Assembly (NCBI RefSeq): GCF_009725755.1
Contig: NZ_WNIJ01000004.1
Location: 24,835-88,834, forward strand
DNA length: 64,000 nucleotides
Source: Bombella sp. ESL0385
GTDB lineage: Bacteria > Pseudomonadota > Alphaproteobacteria > Acetobacterales > Acetobacteraceae
Direction of reading: 5' to 3'
The translations under genes and the position numbers were made by a program. Shown here in pieces: positions 58,146 through 64,000 of the stretch (its first letter is position 1; each line of letters opens with the position of its first letter). The notes below the pieces were generated by a model that was given only the letters and a program-made list of their open reading frames with translations, had not been told where the DNA came from and did no database searches.

Positions 58146-59653
58146 GCCGCTTGCCCCTTCTTCTGCGCTTTTGTTGTAGGAACAGGAAGACCTAACTTCT
58201 GGAACAATGAAGCCCCTGTTTTTTTGCCATGGCCATGTAACGCTATGCTCAAGAACTTCCGCGCCTCTGCGATCGCCTTCATCTCCTTCATGCCACGCTC
58301 AGAGAGTCCTGGTTTGGCTAAGACATCAAATTGAGACAAAGCTTGATCCCGCATCTCACCCAACCACGCCTCGGCAGGGTTACCACCTTCGGCTATGTCG
58401 CGAAAATGCTCATAAAAAGCCGGTTCCGTCTTGAGATAAAACTCCTCCCGCTGCGCGTCACGCGCTTCCCCTTTATCCAAAAGAGACGCTAAAGCCTGAT
58501 GCAGCATAGAGGCCACCATCTCCGCGGCCTCGATGAAACGTTTCACACGCCTTACCGCTTCAGCCGAACAAATCTGCATTGGTTGACGTGAAAAAATAAA
58601 ATCTAGCGGGCTCATATTACTCATAGCCCAACCCGCGACGATAACAGACACTTGCTTCCCTGTTGGTCTGTCCATCCCGTCCCATTCTTGAAGAATTAAA
58701 GCCCGATGCTCTAAACCCTCTTCATCCTCACGAGAAGGTTTCCCTACAATAAGGACACCCAGCCAATTACGGTACCCAAACCGCCCCGCACGCGGGTGCC
58801 GGGGAAGTGGCATTTCTCCGGACTTCATACGATAATAAGGACTAAGAGGATGCTGCCACCCTTCATAATTCGTCCCGTAAGGTTTTTGGATAACCCCCGT
58901 TATCCCCTGTTCATCCCCTACAAGACGTAGGCGGCGGGGCATGCCAAAAAAGGCTTCAACCGTAAAGGGAGGAGCCTTCTCATCCTTACCATCATTAGGC
59001 CGTACAGGCCCCTTCCCCTTCTCTGATGTTCGAGTCGGGCGCATCCACGGGAGGTCCTTCATCATAGAAGGCTGGCCGAATGGCACATTCAACCACACTA
59101 AATCCCACAATGTTTTGCCGGGGTCTAAAATCGTCACGAGCGGGCCACCACCACGCATAGAGGTCCGATTCCCCGCACCACCAGCAGGCGCAAAATCCTG
59201 CAAGGTGTAAAGAGCCATGGCCGCTTCTGGCAACGTCAAACACTTATATCGATGCCGGTGGACCATAAGGTCCAGATTTTTCCGCATCGTCTGGCCGCCA
59301 GCACTATCGATAAATAACATATCAACAGGATTAGGCGCACCATCAAGCTTGTCATAATCCTGCAAGAAACGCGGCCCATCCCCCATTAAAAAGAAAGCCG
59401 GAGCATAAGCCTCCAACGCGGTCTTTAATCCCTCCGGGTCGGGCTTTGTACGTGCCTTCCAATCCTTCTTATCAGAAGGCGGGGTTGCCATATAAACAAG
59501 CCCAATTAATAGCTCCAGGCACGCAACGTTAAAATCAGGCCTAGGCCAATCGGGGAATAGTACATCACTCTCCGCTATTTGCCACGGGGCAATCACCCGG
59601 CGGCCCTCTTTACATTTTACAGGAATCCACGGATCCGTGATGAGATTCAACAA
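58142..59653 (-). CDS. cse1: Cse1/Cas8e Cascade large subunit (CasA)
   Basis: Recognises the PAM and recruits Cas3. The start LNLITDPWIPVKCKEGR aligns with the E. coli CasA start (MNLLIDNWIPV), so I take the TTG as start codon; GAGGG lies eight nt upstream. Further motifs: PDFNVACLELLIGLVYMA, FNVPFGQPS-like WLNVPFGQPSMMKDLPWM and a C-terminal helical bundle. Length 503 is normal. The 93-nt gap before it may carry a Cascade promoter. Confidence 0.95.
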   Translation of the reverse strand: MLNLITDPWIPVKCKEGRRVIAPWQIAESDVLFPDWPRPDFNVACLELLIGLVYMATPPSDKKDWKARTKPDPEGLKTALEAYAPAFFLMGDGPRFLQDYDKLDGAPNPVDMLFIDSAGGQTMRKNLDLMVHRHRYKCLTLPEAAMALYTLQDFAPAGGAGNRTSMRGGGPLVTILDPGKTLWDLVWLNVPFGQPSMMKDLPWMRPTRTSEKGKGPVRPNDGKDEKAPPFTVEAFFGMPRRLRLVGDEQGITGVIQKPYGTNYEGWQHPLSPYYRMKSGEMPLPRHPRAGRFGYRNWLGVLIVGKPSREDEEGLEHRALILQEWDGMDRPTGKQVSVIVAGWAMSNMSPLDFIFSRQPMQICSAEAVRRVKRFIEAAEMVASMLHQALASLLDKGEARDAQREEFYLKTEPAFYEHFRDIAEGGNPAEAWLGEMRDQALSQFDVLAKPGLSERGMKEMKAIAEARKFLSIALHGHGKKTGASLFQKLGLPVPTTKAQKKGQAA

Positions 59654-59746
59654 CGCTAAGCCCTCACAAACTATTCAAACTAACCGTAAAGAGAAATCTT
59701 ACCCAGCGATAGCCACATAGTCACAACGCTGAGTTGATAATAAATA

Positions 59747-62272
59747 CTATCTCTTTTCATCCTCTTTATTGTAGAATACTAACCCGTTATCTCTGTCATA
59801 ATGCAGTCCCGCACAAATATCGCCTTCAGGCTCCTGCACAGGGCATAGCGTAACGCTGGCTTGCCTCCATTGAGGCCAGTCTTTCTTAATAGCCTGAATC
59901 GCTGGGGCAGCTTGGTCTGGCAATTCAAGGTGCGCTACTTTAGCAACCCGCACAGAAAGCTCCGATAAGTGCCATAAAGCCTTCTCATCACCATTGGTAC
60001 TGCCATCAGCCTGCGCCCAAGGGCGTAAGCCTGCCTCTGTATAACGCGCTAACATTAATGTTCTCGTCTCATCACCCAGACGTGTCGGATAACACGCATC
60101 ATCCGCTCCATTGCCAGCCTTACGATAGCCATCCCCTAAAGCGACAATATTTTGATAAGCTAAATTATTAGCCGCTGAATCCTTGCCCCATCTTTCATTT
60201 TCCGCATTCTCTAAAACGGGCGGTACCGGCTCGGCTTCATCCCCATGGACAGCCTCAATAAGGCTCCGCAAGCCTTCTGGAGCTTCAATTTGCCCCGTGC
60301 GGAATAAAACAGAGGCCGTTCTCCACATATCAGGCAGGGGGTACACCCATTCCCCCTTACCCAAAGCCCCTTGTAGCCAACGCTCGCCCTCTATCACCGC
60401 AGGGTCAGGTGAAAGAACCTTCAAGATTGGTGCGGGCACGGGCCGATTTGCGGCAGGACGACGGTCCATATGCCGCCATAACCGCCCGACACGCTGTATT
60501 AGAGAGCCCATAGGCGCAAGGTCCGAGACCATGACATCAAAATCTAGGTCTAACGATGCCTCAACAATTTGTGTCGAGACCAAAATAAACCCGTCACGCC
60601 CAGTGCCATCACGCCCCACGCGGGAGAGAACCTCATGCTCCAAACACTTACGATCGCATAACGCAAAACGCGCATGCAAAAGCCGCGCCTCTATCCCTTG
60701 CTGGCGCAAAGCCTCTACCGCGGCAATAGCATCATCAACCGCATTGCGCACCCATACACAAGCCGCCCCCTTTGCCGCACATTCAGCAAGATAATGTACG
60801 GCTTCATCCATAGTGCCGAGACGCTCTACCTTTACCGGGCCTTTTTGGGGACGTTCATCCGCTGCAAAAGCAGTAACGGCCTCACCACCTGCTACGGTTA
60901 TCGCGGGGTAGGCATAAGACTGCGCCTCACCACCATATGTGGCCAGTAATTTTTCCCGCCACGTTAAAGGCAATGTCGCCGTTAATAAAATGGCCGAGCC
61001 CCCCATCGCCCGATGCATTTTCAACAAAGCCACTAGCTCTTGCGCGATATAAGGCTCACCCATCTCGTGAACCTCATCCACCACTATAATTTTTGAGGAT
61101 AAGCCATAATGCCGCAATGTTTGAAACCGCACGGGGAGAACCGACAACAACGCTTGGTCAATCGTCCCGACACCAACATCTGCTAACAAAGCGCGCCGGT
61201 TATCATGGGCCAACCATGCAGAACTCGTAGCCTCATCATGTGGTACATCCTCGCCCGTGCGGCTTTGCCCCAACACTAAATCTTGAAAAGGGACCGAAAG
61301 ACCCGCCCGCCCATGCGCAAGGGTAAGGGTTGGCTTGTCAAACATCTTACCAACGCTTTGTTTAACACGCTCAAACATCGCATCGGCCGTTGCCATAGTG
61401 GGGAGGGCAAAAAACAACCCTCGCCCCTTCCCAGCCAAAGCCATACGTTGCGCCAAAAGCAATGCCGCTTCCGTCTTACCTGCCCCAGTTTCTGCCTCCA
61501 AAATGACCAAACTAGGACCATCCGGCAAAGGCACATCAACACACGCGGTTTGTAGCGGACGCAGCGCAAAGGAAAATAACGCCTCATCCCGCGCGCTTGT
61601 GCTGCCAAGCCCTACCTCCTGCACAGCTTTACGCGCTGTCTCACGGGCTTTCTCTAAGTATACTTGCGGCTCCAACCCCGGGGCTAGCGGAGGAAAATAA
61701 AATGTGTTCGACCCAACCCAATCCGCCGCTGTGCAGAAACCCGGTAACCACCATGATAGGCGGATAGCATCCTCCTCATTCAGCTCCGCTAAAGAGGCTT
61801 CAGGCCAAAGCGTACGGAATAGTTCTAAAACCTCCGACGCACTCTCCGCTCCCTCACCAAATTGTTCTAAACATTCATCATACTTATCCCCTTGCAGACT
61901 CACTTTCGGAGGACGACCATGATGCCCGGCTATGGACGCGTATAAACAACGCCGGACATCCTCCTCACCACCAAGCCATTCCTCCAAATACTCATCTTTT
62001 TCATACAGGAAGATTTCTGTGAGTTCCCAATGCCGAAACTCCTGAGCTATCCCCTCCCGCAACATAGCGCGAAAGCTCTCGCTAAACTTACCGAGGTCAT
62101 GCAACCCAACAAGAGCTACAAAAGCCTGTTTAAGAGGCGGTGAAAAGGGGAAAGGCTCAATAAGCACTTCCGCCACTGCTGCGACATCAAGGAGATGATA
62201 AAGCGCGGGATGCTCAACATCGCTATCAGGGAGAGGGCTTTTAGCAGGCCACTCCATAACAGACTGCATCAT
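59747..62272 (-). CDS. cas3: Cas3 nuclease-helicase (type I-E)
   Basis: Degrades target DNA after Cascade binding. The N-terminal HD nuclease has YHLLDVAAVAEV, LVGLHDLGKFSESF and SIAGHHGRPP. The helicase part has Walker A in LEAETGAGKTEAALLLA, motif II DEVHEMGEP, QIVEASLDLDFDVMVSD and QRVGRLWRH (motif VI). Length 841 is normal, with the accessory C-terminal domain present. Strong ribosome site (GGGGAGAGGG) just before ATG, only 20 nt after an exported-protein gene. Confidence 0.96.
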   Translation of the reverse strand: MMQSVMEWPAKSPLPDSDVEHPALYHLLDVAAVAEVLIEPFPFSPPLKQAFVALVGLHDLGKFSESFRAMLREGIAQEFRHWELTEIFLYEKDEYLEEWLGGEEDVRRCLYASIAGHHGRPPKVSLQGDKYDECLEQFGEGAESASEVLELFRTLWPEASLAELNEEDAIRLSWWLPGFCTAADWVGSNTFYFPPLAPGLEPQVYLEKARETARKAVQEVGLGSTSARDEALFSFALRPLQTACVDVPLPDGPSLVILEAETGAGKTEAALLLAQRMALAGKGRGLFFALPTMATADAMFERVKQSVGKMFDKPTLTLAHGRAGLSVPFQDLVLGQSRTGEDVPHDEATSSAWLAHDNRRALLADVGVGTIDQALLSVLPVRFQTLRHYGLSSKIIVVDEVHEMGEPYIAQELVALLKMHRAMGGSAILLTATLPLTWREKLLATYGGEAQSYAYPAITVAGGEAVTAFAADERPQKGPVKVERLGTMDEAVHYLAECAAKGAACVWVRNAVDDAIAAVEALRQQGIEARLLHARFALCDRKCLEHEVLSRVGRDGTGRDGFILVSTQIVEASLDLDFDVMVSDLAPMGSLIQRVGRLWRHMDRRPAANRPVPAPILKVLSPDPAVIEGERWLQGALGKGEWVYPLPDMWRTASVLFRTGQIEAPEGLRSLIEAVHGDEAEPVPPVLENAENERWGKDSAANNLAYQNIVALGDGYRKAGNGADDACYPTRLGDETRTLMLARYTEAGLRPWAQADGSTNGDEKALWHLSELSVRVAKVAHLELPDQAAPAIQAIKKDWPQWRQASVTLCPVQEPEGDICAGLHYDRDNGLVFYNKEDEKR

Positions 62273-62292
62273 ACCCTCTCCCCATTATGTAT

Positions 62293-62988
62293 TTATTTTG
62301 CTTGAACAGGATAGAGAAAACTATCCATCAAAAAGGGCGTAATTGAAAAGACAAAAATATTACGATCCCCAAGCTTGGATGATTCTTTTGGTTTATCAAA
62401 CGCGTACCCGGTCTCTACATTCTTCAATTTAAACGTATATTGCTTACTGAAAAACTGATCACTCTCGCTAAAGGGCTTCGCTGAGGCGTTAAATGTAAGC
62501 TTTACGCTTTTATCTTCTGCCTTAAATGCTTGTGCATCGAAGCTAAAAGCCATCTCTGAACTATCAATCTTACCTTTATTATTGTCGGACATCTGTACAG
62601 GCAATGTGTTAAAGGGCGTCACATCCTCTGCCACTTTCTCTATGTCATATCCTTGATTACGAATCATATTGATAAAAACACGCTCACGCATGTTCCGGCC
62701 CTTCCAAAACTCCTCTTTAGTTGCCGCCGTAATAGAGGTCGTCCCAGCAGGAAGAGCCCTAAAGGTCTGCACCAAACCCAAGGCTTGCCGAATATCCTTC
62801 ATACTCGCCCGTGCTTTCTCTGCTGGTACGGAGATGCGATACACCTCCACAACCACCAGCGCGCTAGCCTCTGTCCCAAAACCGGAGGGCTGATTATCCG
62901 CCGCCGCAATCTTAAACATACCATCAGCCTGCGCTGGCATGGCACTTAATGAAAGAATAAGGCCCAATAGATAGATAAGTTTTTTCAT
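62293..62988 (-). CDS. Exported protein of unknown function, upstream of cas3
   Basis: About 231 residues with a clear Sec signal peptide (MKKLIYLLGLILSLSAMPAQA type, cut near QADG). The mature part is soluble and beta-rich in appearance, with no cysteines seen in it and no family I recognise. The frame is open 40 codons further upstream; the ATG of MKKLIY is chosen because of the signal peptide and GGAAG upstream. Same strand as cas3 and only 20 nt from it, so cotranscription is likely; a role in immunity is not implied. Confidence 0.7.
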   Translation of the reverse strand: MKKLIYLLGLILSLSAMPAQADGMFKIAAADNQPSGFGTEASALVVVEVYRISVPAEKARASMKDIRQALGLVQTFRALPAGTTSITAATKEEFWKGRNMRERVFINMIRNQGYDIEKVAEDVTPFNTLPVQMSDNNKGKIDSSEMAFSFDAQAFKAEDKSVKLTFNASAKPFSESDQFFSKQYTFKLKNVETGYAFDKPKESSKLGDRNIFVFSITPFLMDSFLYPVQAK

Positions 62989-63073
62989 CTCAACATCTTC
63001 CCTGACACATCGCTCCATATTAGTAACAAACCTACTCACAGCCCTTATATATGTCCAGAAAAGAGCAAACACA

Positions 63074-63682
63074 TCACATTGATATCCCTTCTTTTTTAAG
63101 AACATCATGCAAATACGCGGTTAACGCTGAATTAGTCTCCTTCCTACAAACAAGAAGACGTATAAATATTTTTATGATCATTAGAAGAGATACTAAAAGA
63201 AAAATAACATCTCCCCCTATAGAAATAACAAAATCTGAAATTAATAACGCAATAACATATAAAATTACATATAATATGAACTCCCTAAAAAGAAATCTAA
63301 CATAATCACCTGCTATAAAAATGGATTTTATCCCAAAATAAGCACTTTGCTGCGAATTAATATTATACAGCATCAAATACGTGCTGTTAGGGTCTCCCTT
63401 TTTCCCTCCCCGTATCAAAATAGCTTCCTGTCCATCCCGACATTTAAACTTTATATTACCAACATGCACTTCCTTCCCATTGGGTGAAACGATCCAAAAG
63501 GTTTGATACCGCCTTATAAAAGACGATACCCCCCAATCTCCATTTCCCACATTACGAGACGAAAAGGAGTTACCCTGATTATGAGAAAAGAATGTTGTTT
63601 CATGCCATTGCTTTTGCCCACGAATAACGCCCCTCTGATAATCAAACCAGACGGGCGTGCCCCTTATCATATATTCCATCAT
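63074..63682 (-). CDS. A/T-rich membrane protein of unknown function
   Basis: A 202-residue protein: an N-terminal soluble part (GTPVWFDYQRGVIRGQKQWH, SSFIRRYQTFWIVSPNGKEV, HVGNIKFKCRDGQEAILIRG), then two hydrophobic helices (about residues 133-175) and a basic tail. I do not recognise the family with confidence. Its DNA is visibly richer in A/T, including many AAT/ATA codons, than all other genes here, a sign of recent transfer. It lies 85 nt upstream of the exported-protein gene, same strand. Confidence 0.65.
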   Translation of the reverse strand: MMEYMIRGTPVWFDYQRGVIRGQKQWHETTFFSHNQGNSFSSRNVGNGDWGVSSFIRRYQTFWIVSPNGKEVHVGNIKFKCRDGQEAILIRGGKKGDPNSTYLMLYNINSQQSAYFGIKSIFIAGDYVRFLFREFILYVILYVIALLISDFVISIGGDVIFLLVSLLMIIKIFIRLLVCRKETNSALTAYLHDVLKKEGISM

Positions 63683-63962
63683 CTCTATTCCTTATTAGAA
63701 CTCACTCTATAAACTATTCCTGAAAACAAAATAAAATCAACACTCTTATAGGGTATACTTAAAATCAAAAAGGATCGAACTCACTATTTTAGCAAGTGAT
63801 AACCTAAATAAGGAAAACTTATACTGTGTTTATACAAGAGTAAGCTTCATCAGATTTTACTGACCTGCAATGCGGGATAAGCTTATCACAGAGGCAAGGC
63901 TATGTTTTAGTGGTGTGTAGGTTTAGGGATTTATCTGGGATTTGTGTGTGGTATTTATTGGA
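63683..63962. other. 280-bp A/T-rich intergenic region
   Basis: No gene seen. It must hold the promoter of the minus-strand membrane-protein gene and the 3' flank of the tRNA. No integrase remnant or obvious direct repeat of the tRNA end was found. Confidence 0.4.
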
Positions 63963-64000
63963 TGCGGGGGTAGGATTTGAACCTACGACCTTCAGGTTAT
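63963..64000 (-). tRNA. tRNA-Met, probably initiator (CAT), 3' half only
   Basis: On the minus strand the sequence gives AAGGTCGTAGGTTCAAATCC in the variable and T-arm region, acceptor strand CCCCCGC and discriminator A. It begins with AT then AACCTG, fitting the last two anticodon bases of CAT and the anticodon stem of bacterial initiator tRNA. CCA does not follow directly (TCC does). The 5' half lies beyond the right edge. Confidence 0.75.

Noticed and set aside
62293..63682. Toxin-antitoxin or abortive-infection pair beside cas3
   Set aside because: One product has a Sec signal peptide and the other is a membrane protein of about 200 residues; neither shows toxin, nuclease or antitoxin motifs.
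63683..64000. Prophage or integrase at the tRNA
   Set aside because: No recombinase gene or direct repeat is seen within the window; the tRNA location alone is not enough.

Overview
The window looks like a chromosomal segment of an acetic acid bacterium (Acetobacteraceae, Alphaproteobacteria). The evidence is a circularly permuted two-piece tmRNA with tag ANDNSEVLAVAA next to an alpha-type SspB, a MucR-family regulator, an alphaproteobacterial Fur/Mur, a three-subunit membrane FAD dehydrogenase (small Tat-exported subunit, GMC subunit, tri-haem cytochrome c) of the kind used for periplasmic sugar oxidation, and a quinone-linked D-lactate dehydrogenase. The genus is not certain; the compact gene order suggests a host-associated member of the family.

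Layout. 1-8.6 kb is mostly minus-strand housekeeping: lnt (cut by the left edge), olsB-like acyltransferase, fur, mucR, then nfuA-nitroreductase-tsaB-rimI, with fba on the plus strand and thyX plus a small membrane protein. 8.7-10.9 kb holds ssrA (tmRNA), sspB and an AbrB-family membrane protein. 10.9-15.8 kb has a GT8-like glycosyltransferase, a lytic transglycosylase with a SPOR tail, a DUF1643 protein and dld. 15.9-24.6 kb is a long minus-strand run recX-CHAP lipoprotein-tatA-ribF-ileS-lspA-DUF3035 lipoprotein-mutL. 24.6-31.5 kb is a plus-strand run: D-aminopeptidase-like hydrolase, argD, argF, hslO and two coupled genes of unknown function. 31.6-35.5 kb is the dehydrogenase operon, 35.8-41.9 kb a tripartite RND efflux operon, 42.0-43.7 kb a catalase-like peroxidase plus cytochrome b561, and 43.8-47.1 kb an aldehyde-detoxification module (ALDH, YqhD-like reductase, NemR-like regulator) with two matching operator-like sites. 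An AraC regulator, a DapA-family lyase/synthase and a secreted esterase follow.

50.3-62.3 kb is a complete type I-E CRISPR-Cas locus, all read on the minus strand: cas3, cse1, cse2, cas7, cas5, cas6e, cas1, cas2, a 69-bp leader, and an array of 52 repeat units and 50 spacers. The array has a spacer-less repeat fusion at the leader end, decayed repeat-like elements beyond its far end, and spacers that overlap one another in sequence. Upstream of cas3, in the same direction, are two unrecognised genes (one exported protein, one A/T-rich membrane protein), and the window ends in the 3' half of a tRNA, probably initiator tRNA-Met.

No plainly new defence system is visible. The observations most worth checking are the NemR-like circuit, the structural oddities of the CRISPR array, the two unknown genes 5' of cas3, and the structured segment before the dehydrogenase operon.
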